DNA of 64,000 bases, from positions 5,197,796 to 5,261,795 of the forward strand of contig NC_063061.1 of assembly GCF_018812025.1 (NCBI RefSeq), read 5' to 3'. The position numbers and the translations under genes are program-made. The DNA is from Megalobrama amblycephala. Lineage: Eukaryota; Chordata; Actinopteri; Cypriniformes; Xenocyprididae. Positions 24,601 to 34,230 of the stretch are shown here, piece by piece. The notes under the pieces are model-generated. The model was not told the origin of the DNA, made no database searches, and worked only from the letters and a program-made list of their open reading frames with translations. The number at the start of each line of letters is the position of its first letter. Position 1 is the first letter of the stretch.

Positions 24601-27600
24601 AGCGAGTATCAGTGTGTGACCGAGTATAACTCACTGCCTGGTGAACAAGTGCTGCTGTCTGAGCGCTACACACAACCTCTGATCCTTCAGAGACATAGAG
24701 GTCAAAAAGAGAGGGAAGAAGAGATCAGATCCAGAGGAGAAAGCTTCCAGCAGGTCCTCAGCGCCCGGAGCAGTGATGACTCTGTCCATCTGAACTCTCT
24801 GTTCGACCCACATGGACACGGGATCCGTCCCAGTGCTGTTATACTGCAGGGGAATTCTGGGAACGGGAAATCTTTCACTGTGCAGAAGATCATGATGGAC
24901 TGGGCATCTGGTGACCTCTACAAAGAGCGGTTTGATGTTGTGTTTCACTTGAAGTGTAAAGAAATAAACCGCATTCATGGCATAAAGAGTTTGGTGGAGA
25001 TCTTGAGCTGCAGCTGTAGTTTAACATCAGATCAGATCTCACAGGTACTACAGCATTCACCAGAGAAGATGCTCTTCATCATCGATGGATTTGATGAGCT
25101 GAGACTCACTCAGGACATTAATGACATGTCACCACACACTGATCTGCTTCAGAAAGCCCCAGCTGAGGTCATTCTTTGTGACCTGCTGAGGGGTCGAATC
25201 CTGCCAGAGTCCTTCCTTCTGGTCACCTCCAGATCTACAGCCACAGATACACTGAGTGACCTTCTCAAAGGACCTCAGTGTTTCTCTGAGATCATGGGAT
25301 TTTCAGAAAAGGGGGTAGAGGAGTACTTCCAGAAGTTTTTTCAAAATGAGGAACTTTTCAGGAAGGCTTACACACTTGTGAAGACGAATGAAACTCTCAT
25401 CACCGCCTGTTCCATCCCTGTCGTCTGCTGGATCATCTGCACAACTATCAGGGAACGACTCAAAACTGGTGCAGATGTAACAAGTGGACTGGAAACCACC
25501 ACCTCCATCTACGTTGACTTTGTGTGCACGCTCTTGAAGCATCACTTCCAGGGTTTGAGTCAGTCCATCCCGACCCTGCTGAGGAGTCTGGGTCAGCTGG
25601 CAGAGAGAGGGATGCTGGAACAGCAAGTCCTGTTGGATGAGAAAACTGTTAAAGAAACGGTTTCAGACCCTGCTGGCAGTCCGTTCCTGTGCAAGTTCCT
25701 GTTTAAGAGAAGAATCCACCAGGAGACGATGTTCAGTTTCATGCATCTCAGCTTTCAGGAGTTCTTCACTGCTCTGTACTATGTCCTTTTGGATGAAGAA
25801 GAGTCTCAGAAAAAATTTACAAAGCTATTTTCCATTGATGAAAAGTCAAGAGATTATTATAGTCGTCGTTCACGTTTTTCAGCTGTGGTGCAGTTTGCAT
25901 TTGGTCTGCTGAATAAGGATGTGAGACGCACACTTGAGGAACATGGTCTCGTTGTTCATTCAAACACACAGACTCGTCTGAAAGAATGGATTCTGAAAAT
26001 GGTTAAAAAAATTCACAGATATTCAGATCAACCACTTTTGTACCTTCACTGTCTCTATGAACTTCATGAAGAGGACTTTGTGAAAAAAGCTATGAAAACC
26101 TGGAAAAGAATTGATGCATGTGGTGCAGTCCTAAGCAGAACAGACTGCTGGGTCCTGCTGTACTGCTCTCAGTGCTGTCAGTGCATAGAAGAACTGGATC
26201 TTGTTGGGTGCACATTATCACCTGAAGATTTCCATATGATTCTGCCTGTTTATCACAAGTTTAAGAAAATAAAGTAAGTGTTTTGTTCCAAAACAGATAC
26301 ATGATGGATCTTATTATATCTACACTCACCTAAAGGATTATTAGGAACACCATACTAATACTGTGTTTGACCCCCTTTCGCCTTCAGAACTGCCTTAATT
26401 CTACGTGGCATTGATTCAACAAGGTGCTGAAAGCATTCTTTAGAAATGTTGGCCCATATTGACAGGATAGCATCTTGCAGTTGATGGAGATTTGTGGGAT
26501 GCACATCCAGGGCACGAAGCTCCTGTTCCACCACACCCCAAAGATGCTCTATTGGGTTGAGATCTGGTGACTGTGGGGGCCATTTTAGTACAGTGAACTC
26601 ATTGTCATGTTCAAGAAACCAATTTGAAATTATTCGAGCTTTGTGACATGGTGCATTATCCTGCTGGAAGTAGCCATCAGAGGATGGGTACATGGTGGTC
26701 ATAAAGGGATGGACATGGTCAGAAACAATGCTCAGGTAGGCCGTGGCATTTAAACAATGCCCAGTTGGCACTAAGGGGCCTAAAGTGTGCCAAGAAAACA
26801 TCCCCCACACCATTACACCACCACCACCAGCCTGCACAGTGTTAACAAGGCATGATGGATCCATGTTCTCATTCTGTTTACGCCAAATTCTGACTCTTCC
26901 ATCTGAATGTCTCAACAGAAATCGAGACTCATCAGACCAGGCAACATTTTTCCAGTCTTCAACTGTCCAATTTTGGTGAGCTTGTGCAAATTGTAGCCTC
27001 TTTTTCCTATTTGTAGTGGAGATGAGTGGTACCCGGTGGGGTCTTCTGCTGTTGTAGCCCATCCGCCTCAAGGTTGTGCGTGTTGTGGCTTCACAAATGC
27101 TTTGCTGCATACCTCGGTTGTAACGAGTGGTTATTTCAGTCAAAGTTGCTCTTCTATCAGCTTGAATCAGTCGGCCCATTCTCCTCTGACCTCTAGCATC
27201 AACAAGGCATTTTCGCCCACAGGACTGCCGCATACTGGATGTTTTTCCCTTTTCACACCATTCTTTGTAAACCCTAGAAATGGTTGTGCGTGAAAATCCC
27301 AGTAACTGAGCAGATTGTGAAATACTCAGACCGGCCCGTCTGGCACCAACAACCATGCCACGCTCAAAATTGCTTAAATCACCTTTCTTTCCCATTCTGA
27401 CCATTCAGTTTGGAGTTCAGGGGTGCTTCTCAATTCTTATTTGTGCATCCTCGTTTCCTTTCCTTGCTTCCTTTCCTCACGTCTTAGCTCCACCTCTTCA
27501 GGATGCGAGGGAAGGATGCAAGGAAAGATGCGAGGACAGAGGAATTGAATCAAGTGAAATTATATATCCTCACTCCCTTTAGCGTCACTTCAAAGCGTCA

Positions 27601-30600
27601 TCAGCTGCACTTCAGGGACCTATCCATATGTTAAAAAAGTTTGGTTATTTTAAAAAATTATAATAAATATTAATAAAGCAAGATGCCCCGTTGAAATATA
27701 TGAGGTATAAAGTTTATTTAAACTGTAAAAGTAAAGCATACATTTATATTATTGTGACAGATATGGAGGGGGAGGAGAATTTATACGTGCGTCACGTTTC
27801 TCGATGAGAAAGACTTCCGCAAAGGATGCACCTATGTATCCTCGCTCATGACTCCTCAGGAAGCCTCCTCACTCCTCGATCCTCTCCTCCTCGCGGTGCA
27901 ATTAGAGAATTGAGATGTCCTTCAAGATGGCTGAGCTCGATTGTTTTCCGGGTCATAGGATGGAGGACGGAGGAGCGAGGAGACGAGGAGGGATATTGAG
28001 AAGCACCCCAGGAGATTGTCTTGACCAGGACCACACCCCTAAATGCATTGAAGCAACTGCCATGTGATTGGTTGATTAGATAATTGCATTAATGAGAAAT
28101 TGAACAGGTGTTCCTAATAATCCTTTAGGTGAGTGTATATAATTCATTCTATTTTTTTTATATTATTCATACATCACTGGTTGGTTAATCAGTGATACAT
28201 ATTTTATACATATTTTATGTCATTACGTTTTTATTATTTGTTATTGAAAGTTAACTTGATTATTTAGTCTGTACACTCATCTTCTGGATTTGATTTTACA
28301 GGTTGAATGTACCAGTTTCATCAGACTCTGATCGTGATCTTGATGAACTGATAAACGCTCTCAGAGGACAGACCCTGAGATCACAGTGGTAATGTCTCAA
28401 AATACATTTTATACATTTAACGTATTTTATGTACACATGAGTTATCATCCTTCAGTGTGCTTTTGTTTTATGTTCAGTTCATGAATCTTTTTTTCTGTCC
28501 TTTGATTTGCAGCATTGATGTCCGCTTCATATTTACAAAACTTGAGAATTGTGATCTTTATTTGTCAATCAATGAAGAGCTTTTCAGGTGAAGATAAAGT
28601 GAAGTGTTTTTTCTGTTCATCAAATATCTGTTTCTCATGATAACCAGATAAAGTTATGTGACGATTATATTTTGGATAGCCAGTTATATCATCACCTTGT
28701 TCAATAACCATAATATCATAATCTAGCAGTACATGTGTATGTATAAGCCTTTTCCTGTCATAGTTTGTTCTGCACAATCTAATACCTTCAGATTATAATT
28801 ATGGTAGTAATAATGCTGATAAATTGGTAACCCAAAAAAGATCAAACGATAAAGTACCACAATATCAGCTAATGATGAAGATAATGACTGATGCACAACA
28901 ACATTGATGCTAATTCTGATTTTTTTTTTTATTATAGTATCATGATAATAAATGCACCTTCTTTGGAGTGGCTCGCTCTCACATTTCAATGCCCAGAGCC
29001 AATCAACATTGAGTGGGCCAAACTTATACAGATAATTCACCAAGAAGATTCAGATGCATTAATGTCAGTTCTCTGTTCTTTCTCTGAACTGAGAAAGATG
29101 GAAATGAGACTAGACTGTCTAAGTAAGATGTGGACTGTTTGGATCCTCCAAATCATCCAGAACTGCTCCAGTCTAACAGAACTCGAGTAAGAAAAACATG
29201 TGAAATCATCTTCTGTCTTGTTCCTATATGAATTTGTCTGTTGTTAGGAACTGTGTAGCACATATTTAAAGGCTTAGTCCATGAGAAATCTGTCATTTAT
29301 TTTATTCACCCTCATGTTTTGCCAAACCTGTATGACTTTCTTTCTTTTGAGGAACACAAAATAACTTATTTTAAAGAATGATGATGTCCGAAACCGTTTC
29401 AGATCCCTTTGACTTCCATTGTATGGACAGAAAATACAATGAAATTCAATGGGAATAAAACTATTTTCTTACCAACCTTATTAGGGGTTCAAGCTGTAGT
29501 GCTGAAACCCTTTTGTAATTGTTACATTTTCCAAGGATCATCATATGCTTATTCTAAAGAAGCATGAATGGGAGATCGGACAGACAAACTGCTGTACTGC
29601 TCTCAGAGCATAGAAGAACTGAATCTTGTCTAAAACTTTGCTTATGATGTTGCCTGTTTATCACAAATTTAAGAAAGTGAGCTAGTAAGTGCTTTGTTTC
29701 AAAACAGATACATGGATATAATTAATATCTACATAATTCATTCTATTTTTATATTATTCATACATCACTGGTTGGTTAACCAGTGATACATATTTTATAC
29801 ATTTTAAAAATGTCATTATGTTTATATTATTTGTTATTGAAAGTTAACTGATTATTTAGTCTGTACACTCATCTTCTGGATTTGATTTTAAAGGTTGAAC
29901 GTAGAAGTTTCATCAGACTCTGATCTTGATGAACTGATAAACGCTCTCAGAAGAGGACAGAACCTGAGATCACAGAGGTAATGTCTCAAAAAACATTTCA
30001 TACATTTAAAGTATTTTATGTACACATGAGTTATCATCTTTCAGTGTGCTTTTGTTTTATGTTCAGTTCATCAATCTTTTTTCTGTTCTTTGATTTGCAG
30101 CATTGTTGTCTTCTTCACATTTACAAAATTTAAGGATTGTGATCTTCATTTGTCAAACAATGAAGAGCTTTTCAGGTGAAGAAAAAATGAATTGAAAGTT
30201 ATTCAAAACAATGACTTGTTGGTTTATAGACAACATTGATGCCAATTCTGATTTTTTTAAATTTTTTTTATAGTGTCAACATAAAAATTTCAGCATCTTT
30301 GTGGTCACTCACTCTCACCTTTCAGCGCCCGGAGCCAATCAACATTAAGTGGGCCAAACTTATACAGATAATTCACCAAGAAGATTCAGACGCATTAATG
30401 TCAGTTCTCTGTTCTTTCTCTGAACTGAAAAAGATGGAAATGAGACTAAACTGTCTAAGTGAGATGTGGACTCATTGGATCCTCCAAATCATCCAGAACT
30501 GCTCCAGTCTAACAGAACTCGAGTAAGAAAAACATGTGAAATCATCTTTTGTTTTGAATTTGTCTGTTGTTAGGAACTGTGTAGCACATATTTAAACTAA

Positions 30601-32968
30601 TAATCCATCCAAAAATGAGAAATCTGTCATTTATTTTACTAACTCACATGTTATGACTTACTTTCTTCTGAAGAAAACAGAATAACTGTTGATGTCCCAA
30701 ACAGTTTTGGAAAATACAATGGAATTCAATGGGAATGAAACTGTTTTCTTACCAACCTTATTAGGGGTTCAAACGTGAAGCACTGAAACACTATTGTAAT
30801 TGTTACATTTTCCAAGGATCATCATTCTCCCCTAAACGTGATTGGGCTGGTAGTGCTCACACCGTCTACATCGTCACCAAGGCTCGTCTGATCCGCCTGA
30901 CATCAAAAGTAGGAAATGGCTCATAACTGCTGAACCGTTAGGCCTAGGCTCAAAGTGTCTTATATCGTTGGAATCCCTGCCTCAATTTTCAGGTGTTTTG
31001 GATTTTTTTAAAAACCTACTTTTGTGAACTAGTCCTAGTTTGTCCTGATCGGAACCAATCAAGTGCAGCGAGATTCTCCGGAGTCTGATTGTCAATAATT
31101 ATCAAAAAAAGAGAAAGATTAAATTACGATTCACGGCCCCTAAGGGCCGCCAAAATGTTCAAAGTGTGCGGAGCCACTTTTACTAAAAAGGCTATAACTC
31201 ATGAACAGAATGATATATTTTCACCAAACTCAGCACATCTATATAAACACCTATATAAAAACTTATTTAAAAAGGACATGGCGTCTGGTCACTTGGTGGC
31301 GCTATAACAGGAAAAAACAGGAAAATGACTATAACTATTTCACCGTTAATCTAATCATCAGGTGTCTTCATCAGAGGGGCCACGACTGTCTGTGAGGACA
31401 TTGACGTTTCTCAAAAACCATGGCCGACATTGGCCACTGAAATTTGAGCAGCTATTATTATTTTTAGATTATTTTAAAAAACAAATTTTGTGAATCCTAG
31501 GTTTTTGGCTCAACCTGTGACTGCGGCACATTTCTCAGGACCCTCTGGGTCAATAGTTATCAAAAAATTTTGAACTTTGGCCTTTAGCAGGGTCATTTGA
31601 GAAAGAGGCATGGCCAAGTCTACCCAAAAGCCTGTTGTTCCTAAACAAAAACTGAGAACATTATGTAAGCACATGATTCTAAACAAGCATGAATCAGCCC
31701 ATAGGTGAGCCTATAATTGTTAAAAAGGGGTAAAAATTATGTATTTCTATGGCAAACCCGATGAAATGGCTGAAAGTGGCTTTCTTCCTGCCTGATTTGT
31801 GTAGATCTACTCAGAATCAGGTGTGCACATGTCACATTATTTTACAGAAGCATGGGAACTTTTATGGACATCAGGCCATAGGTGGGGCTATAACTGTTAA
31901 AAAGGTGTAAAATGTTGTATTTCTATGGCAAATCCCATAAAATGGCTGAAAAAACATTTCCAATGGTAAACTGCCTGTATTGGCAGTAAATTTCTTTTCC
32001 ATGTATGATTTAAATGGTTACATGCTTGCTAAATAAAACATAATAATATATTAATAATAATAATAATATATTTTTGCGCAAGTGCTTAAAGGCCTTAAAA
32101 AGCTTGAACCCTGATAATATATATTTCAAATGAAGAAAGTCAGTCATACAGGTTTGGAATGACATGGTCCTCATGACTATGGAAGTAGTTTACTTTCTTC
32201 TAAATATCTTCCTTTGTGTTCAGCTGAAGAAAGAAACTCATACAGGTTTAGAATAACTTGAGGGTGAATAAATGATGACAAAATTTAAATTTTGGGGTGA
32301 ACTGTCAATTTGAATCATTATAGAATTGTTCAAATGAATGTGTGAAAAACAAAGTATAAAGTATAGAATTATCAGTCCCTAAAATGTAAATCATTTTATC
32401 TGTATAATGTGTATCCATGTCTAGGGTATATGCTTACCCTTTACTGGAGGAAGGAATCCAGATCTTGCAGAGGTCACGCACAAGACCAGCCTGTAGTGTG
32501 ACATTTCAGGGGTTTGTATTGGTTCTTCATACATTTTGCATCAGTAAATGTATTATCATTGCAATTTCATGGAGACTAGAACTTTCAAGCTTTAAAAAGG
32601 ACACAAAAACACCATAAAAGTTTGACTTGTGCAGCATATTCCATGTCTTCTGAAGTCACATAATACCTTTCTGTGAGGAACAAATCAAAAGTTTGAGAAT
32701 TGTCATTCATAAATGTATTTTGCTTTACATCCTCTCTAGATCTCATAGCTCATTAGCAGTCAATAACAAGTTAAATGTTGGTCTGTTTCTCACACAAATC
32801 AATGTTATAAGAATCTGTAGTGATGCTGTGCTTTGTGCTTTCTGATGAAGGTTCATATGCAATAATCAGTCTCAAAAATGCACACACTTTATGGACCGTG
32901 ATCTTAACTGCAACCAGGAGGTGAAGATTCATCTGAGTTCCTCTGGCTTTTCTATGGAGACTTTGTGA
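12356..32968 (+). CDS. CARD-FISNA-NACHT NLR immune receptor (11 exons)
   Basis: Predicted cytosolic NLR sensor of the large fish NLR family. Exons: 12356-12641, 24359-24403, 24560-26273, 28302-28388, 28513-28587, 28938-29186, 29894-29977, 30101-30175, 30274-30522, 32425-32511 and 32851-32968. All have GT/AG borders and matching phases, and the sum is 3,069 bp: 1,022 residues plus TGA. Domain order is CARD (1-95), linker, FISNA (about 112-185), NACHT with Walker A GNSGNGKS and Walker B LFIIDGFDEL, a helical region with FSFMHLSFQEFFTALY, two 137-residue modules, and a C-terminus containing EEGIQILQRSRTRP. The start ATG (gaaaATGG) has a good Kozak context. A short gene ending after NACHT is possible, but phase agreement over ten junctions argues for this model. 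The exact receptor name cannot be assigned. Confidence 0.8.
12986..13295. mobile_element. MITE, copy 1 (gggtgcttctcaat ends)
   Basis: Inverted termini gggtgcttctcaat at 12986 and attgagaagcaccc ending at 13295. The interior is rich in 'ctcgcatcc' and 'cgaggatg' motifs that pair with each other. It is related to the longer copy at 27421-28008. Non-coding. Confidence 0.8.
13296..14435. other. Intronic, no gene seen
   Basis: AT-rich intron 1 sequence. The frame at 13311-13637 on the minus strand has no recognisable protein pattern. No RNA gene is evident. Confidence 0.4.
14440..15420 (+). mobile_element. TTAA-flanked non-autonomous transposon, copy 1
   Basis: 981 bp with ends aggtgccct ... agggcacct, flanked by TTAA at 14436-14439 and 15421-15424. 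TTAA duplication is characteristic of piggyBac and Kolobok elements. There is no transposase frame, so mobilisation would be in trans. A shorter, inverted copy lies at 44603-45213. Confidence 0.85.
15609..17943. repeat. Large inverted repeat unit (about 130-150 bp arms)
   Basis: 15609-15741 reappears inverted at about 17788-17943, sharing the blocks 'gttccactgggtggcgct', 'attgtgggcgtatcc' and 'atcgcatcggtttaatgg'. The right arm has an extra roughly 24 bp. The unit contains a nested MITE (16767-17051). Related fragments occur at 21238-21360, so this is probably a repeat family. No coding capacity is visible between the arms. Confidence 0.7.
16767..17051. mobile_element. MITE with roughly 30-bp inverted ends
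   Basis: Ends share gggtaaagttggttttatat and continue to the tcgcacattc region in inverted orientation. The 9 bases ctgcaatgt occur directly at 16758-16766 and 17052-17060, just outside, as expected for a target duplication. About 285 bp, non-coding. Confidence 0.8.
17944..21237. other. Intronic, no gene seen
   Basis: Long mixed sequence inside intron 1. GC-richer islands occur at 18280-18400 and 19790-19930, and a repeat-like block with short overlapping frames lies at 18540-18780. None shows protein family motifs. The frame at 19772-20194 is open but unrecognised and of doubtful meaning. Confidence 0.35.
21238..21360 (+). repeat. Partial second copy of the 15.4-18.0 kb repeat
   Basis: Matches 15455-15570 (ttgaatgggagaaagtg, aatatggcggaataag) and then the sequence at 17944-17975 (ccggtttctatagaaacag), so pieces from both ends of the larger unit are joined here. 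Confidence 0.7.
21390..21830. repeat. Direct repeat of about 140 bp
   Basis: 21390-21528 and 21688-21830 share 'gagacgcgcat', 'attagcttgatccagcctg' and 'tttttttgtcatgatt' in the same order and orientation, with point differences. Non-coding. Confidence 0.75.
21831..23100. other. Intronic, no gene seen
   Basis: AT-rich sequence with a 12-base C run at 22603-22614. Short frames only; no gene supported. Confidence 0.4.
23101..23530. repeat. Dispersed cyprinid-type repeat
   Basis: Contains 'cctcatgtcgttccacacct' and 'aagaccttcgttcatcttc', with 'gatggctcagtgaggcc'. Part of it reappears rearranged and inverted at 46676-46765, and weaker relatives occur near 29300. This is a high-copy interspersed repeat; its class is not certain from sequence alone. 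Confidence 0.6.
23531..24358. other. Intronic, no gene seen
   Basis: End of intron 1. A 107-residue frame at 23517-23840 has no recognisable family. The acceptor ttctgcag ends at 24358. Confidence 0.4.
24359..24403 (+). CDS. NLR exon 2: linker
   Basis: A 45-bp exon between ttctgcag and gtaagag encoding a short Ser/Thr/Pro linker (STLFLPPSETTQTS). Phase 1 on both sides joins the CARD exon to the FISNA exon without a frame break. Small linker exons of this kind occur between N-terminal death-fold and FISNA exons in fish NLRs. Confidence 0.7.
24560..26273 (+). CDS. NLR exon 3: FISNA-NACHT
   Basis: A 1,714-bp exon. It opens with the FISNA extension (YKELIRSEYQCVTEYNSL, LLSERYTQPLI). NACHT follows with Walker A GNSGNGKS at about 24850-24880, FDVVFHLKCKEIN, Walker B FIIDGFDELR at about 25075-25105 and sensor-like LLVTSRSTA. 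Next come the winged-helix and superhelical regions, then FSFMHLSFQEFFTALYYV. The nucleotide-binding residues look intact, so ATP binding is plausible. The last residues (CIEELDLVGCTLSPEDF) already resemble an LRR. The donor is at 26274 (gtaagtg), phase 2. An ATG at 24550 lies upstream of the splice acceptor and is not the start. Confidence 0.95.
26355..27404 (-). CDS. Tc1-like transposase, intact
   Basis: 349 residues, the normal length for Tc1/mariner transposases. The N-terminal paired helix-turn-helix region (LSISQSAQLLGFSRTTISRV, then RRATLTEITTRYN) binds the inverted ends. The catalytic triad is visible: AWSDESRF, YFQQDNAPCH and QSPDLNPIEHLW. I count 36 residues between the second Asp and the Glu, rather than the 34 of classical Tc1, which places it in the DD36E group (called Incomer in the literature). 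No stop or frameshift is present, so it may be recently active. The MITE upstream separates the frame from its right terminus and may affect expression. Confidence 0.93.
   Translation of the reverse strand: MVRMGKKGDLSNFERGMVVGARRAGLSISQSAQLLGFSRTTISRVYKEWCEKGKTSSMRQSCGRKCLVDARGQRRMGRLIQADRRATLTEITTRYNRGMQQSICEATTRTTLRRMGYNSRRPHRVPLISTTNRKKRLQFAQAHQNWTVEDWKNVAWSDESRFLLRHSDGRVRIWRKQNENMDPSCLVNTVQAGGGGVMVWGMFSWHTLGPLVPTGHCLNATAYLSIVSDHVHPFMTTMYPSSDGYFQQDNAPCHKARIISNWFLEHDNEFTVLKWPPQSPDLNPIEHLWGVVEQELRALDVHPTNLHQLQDAILSIWANISKECFQHLVESMPRRIKAVLKAKGGQTQY
27421..28008. mobile_element. MITE, copy 2 (nested in Tc1-like element)
   Basis: Same ends as 12986-13295: gggtgcttctcaatt at 27421 and gagaagcaccc ending at 28008. 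Flanked by cag on both sides (27418-27420, 28009-28011), a possible 3-bp duplication. Its first 200 bp pair with part of copy 1 in reverse order. Non-coding. Confidence 0.85.
28302..28388 (+). CDS. NLR exon 4 (module 1a)
   Basis: 87 bp after tgattttacag; encodes LNVPVSSDSDRDLDELINAL and continues to the donor at 28389. It follows exon 3 in phase 2. Repeated as exon 7 with one codon fewer. Confidence 0.8.
28513..28587 (+). CDS. NLR exon 5 (module 1b)
   Basis: 75 bp between tttgcag and gtgaag; encodes IDVRFIFTKLENCDLYLSIN. The length is identical to exon 8. Confidence 0.8.
28938..29186 (+). CDS. NLR exon 6 (module 1c)
   Basis: 249 bp after attatag; encodes a segment with LEWLALTFQCPEPINIEW, DALMSVLCSFSEL and LQIIQNCSSLTELE. 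It has leucine spacing weakly like leucine-rich repeats, but is much longer than the usual roughly 170-bp fish NLR LRR exon. Near-identical to exon 9. Donor at 29187. Confidence 0.85.
29580..29720 (+). pseudogene. Relic of the NACHT-exon tail in intron 6
   Basis: Matches the end of exon 3 and its donor region (26145-26300): 'ctgctgtactgctctcag', 'agcatagaagaactg', 'gttgcctgtttatcacaa', 'aacagatacatgg'. It has a small deletion and an in-frame stop and is no longer spliced as an exon. It marks the left edge of the tandem duplication that created exons 7-9. Confidence 0.85.
29894..29977 (+). CDS. NLR exon 7 (module 2a)
   Basis: 84 bp. The acceptor is ttttaaag rather than the tttacag of exon 4. 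Encodes LNVEVSSDSDLDELINALRR and continues to the gt at 29978. Phase preserved. Confidence 0.75.
30101..30175 (+). CDS. NLR exon 8 (module 2b)
   Basis: 75 bp between tttgcag and gtgaag; encodes IVVFFTFTKFKDCDLHLSNN. Copy of exon 5. Confidence 0.8.
30274..30522 (+). CDS. NLR exon 9 (module 2c)
   Basis: 249 bp after tttatag; encodes the same module as exon 6, with changes such as QRPEPINIKW and SEMWTHWIL. Donor at 30523 keeps phase 2 for exon 10. Confidence 0.85.
30523..32424. other. Intron 9, repeats, no gene seen
   Basis: Contains a dispersed repeat block (30830-32100). Within it the motif 'tgtatttctatggcaaa.cc' with 'aaatggctgaaa' occurs twice, near 31735-31775 and 31915-31950, as an internal direct duplication. 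Open frames are short and unrecognised. Confidence 0.5.
32425..32511 (+). CDS. NLR exon 10
   Basis: 87 bp after tgtctag; encodes VYAYPLLEEGIQILQRSRTR and PACSVTFQ. EEG-I-LQ-SRTRP is a common closing motif of fish NLR leucine-rich regions. The donor ggg|gtttgt at 32512 is weaker than the others. Confidence 0.65.
32851..32968 (+). CDS. NLR exon 11, C-terminus
   Basis: Starts after ctgatgaag and runs in phase to TGA at 32966-32968, encoding a Cys-containing tail with CTHFMDRDLNCNQEVKIHL. A donor (gtaagtc) at 32971 immediately follows the stop, so downstream exons would be untranslated. Confidence 0.6.
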
Positions 32969-34077
32969 AAGTAAGTCAGGACTAAGATTAACACAAAGAA
33001 TGCACCAGAAACAGTGTGAACTGTATACCAACAAGTGATAATTTATTTTTTATTTTATTTATGATTTATACAATTCCATTTGAATATTGTATAGTAAATG
33101 TACAAGCTTTCAGTGCAACAGCATATGATCATAGTGTTGTAGGGGAATTTTACAGTTAAAGACCCAAAAGACCAGATATGTTGAATAAAGACCCAGAGTC
33201 AGAGTTTTAAAAAAAATAATAAATTGAGGAAAATTTTACTGAAGAATAGTTTGCAGTTTCATCAGCAGAAGCCAGCTTCAAGTCTCACAAGGAGTTTGTA
33301 GGCCGCTCTGCATACATTCACATTTCCATAACAATTATACTCAAACAGAGTCAACTAACTACGTCATTACTTCAGGTTGAATGATTCTGATTGGCTAAGA
33401 AAATAGACAGATCTGGTAATCTTCCACACATGGACAGATAGTCAGAAGCATATCTCCATTCGTCACAATGCTGACGAGGGACTCTGGATTTAGGTACTGG
33501 ATGTCCTTTTGGGGTCATGACATGCCGTCTGCTGGTCTCAAGCATAGTGCCAGTTTATCCACCAGTACAAAGGACCTGCACAAAACACTTCTTTTTTCTC
33601 AGAGGTACAGACAATATTCAAAATTATTTTCTAGTGTTTGAAAAGGAAAAGAAATGCTTAAACATACGTTGAAGAAGTCATTCAAATAATTTAACAGAAA
33701 GATAAATGTTGGTTAATAACTTAAAAGATATATATTGAAGCGGCAGTGGATTCCAGAATCCATCCCTTCAGTGAGCAGTGTGGATCTAACCTACTGCTCA
33801 GCTTTGTGTATTTATTTCTACATGTTTTATTGTTTTATCTCTTGTCTCTCTCCATTTCTAAGGCCCTTGATTTGGGACTAATGGTCCAGCTTGATAACTA
33901 GGAGAAAACTGCCAAAGCAGCATCTTTACCTGGAGCTGAGGATGGAAATAAAGACATCAACCAAGAATATCTAAAATCATTTAGGTGTGTTGTAATAGTA
34001 ATGGTCATCTATCAATTTATTTGTATATTGTGTGTCACAATACATATTGTTTCAAAGCATCTTTACAGAGTTTTATA
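32969..34077 (+). other. NLR downstream region, possible 3' UTR exon
   Basis: Non-coding. 33863-33984 has an acceptor-like tttctaag before it and gtgtgt after it, and includes AATAAA near 33950; it may be a 3' UTR exon. The remainder has no recognisable gene. Confidence 0.4.
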
Positions 34078-34230
34078 TTGATGCTTAATTGCATGTAACA
34101 GTTTAGAGCTGAATGATTGTAGTTTATATGTGAAGACAATATAATCTACCAAACATCTGAGATTTGCTTTATAGTGTGATCATGTGAGAGTATTGTATGT
34201 ATGCATATATGCTGAAAAAAATTGTATATA
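34078..34230. repeat. Receptor 3' flank copy, left part
   Basis: Matches 1-155 of the window ('acagtttaga.ctgaatgatt', 'gatttgctttatagtgtgatc'). Similarity breaks at about 34230 and resumes at 45507, which defines the composite insertion. Confidence 0.8.

Larger units (their letters stand above)
26323..28135 (-). mobile_element. Tc1-like transposon (DD36E type)
   Basis: Perfect-looking inverted ends of about 29 bp (cactcacctaaaggattatt ...) flanked by TA at 26321-26322 and 28136-28137. It sits in NLR intron 3 opposite to the gene. It contains an open transposase frame and a 588-bp MITE inserted between the transposase start and the right end. The second copy of the duplicated intron (29720-29893) lacks it, so it inserted after that duplication. 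Confidence 0.95.

Noticed and set aside
24631..25626. Minus-strand frames opposite the NACHT exon
   Set aside because: Shadows of a strong, motif-bearing plus-strand coding exon.
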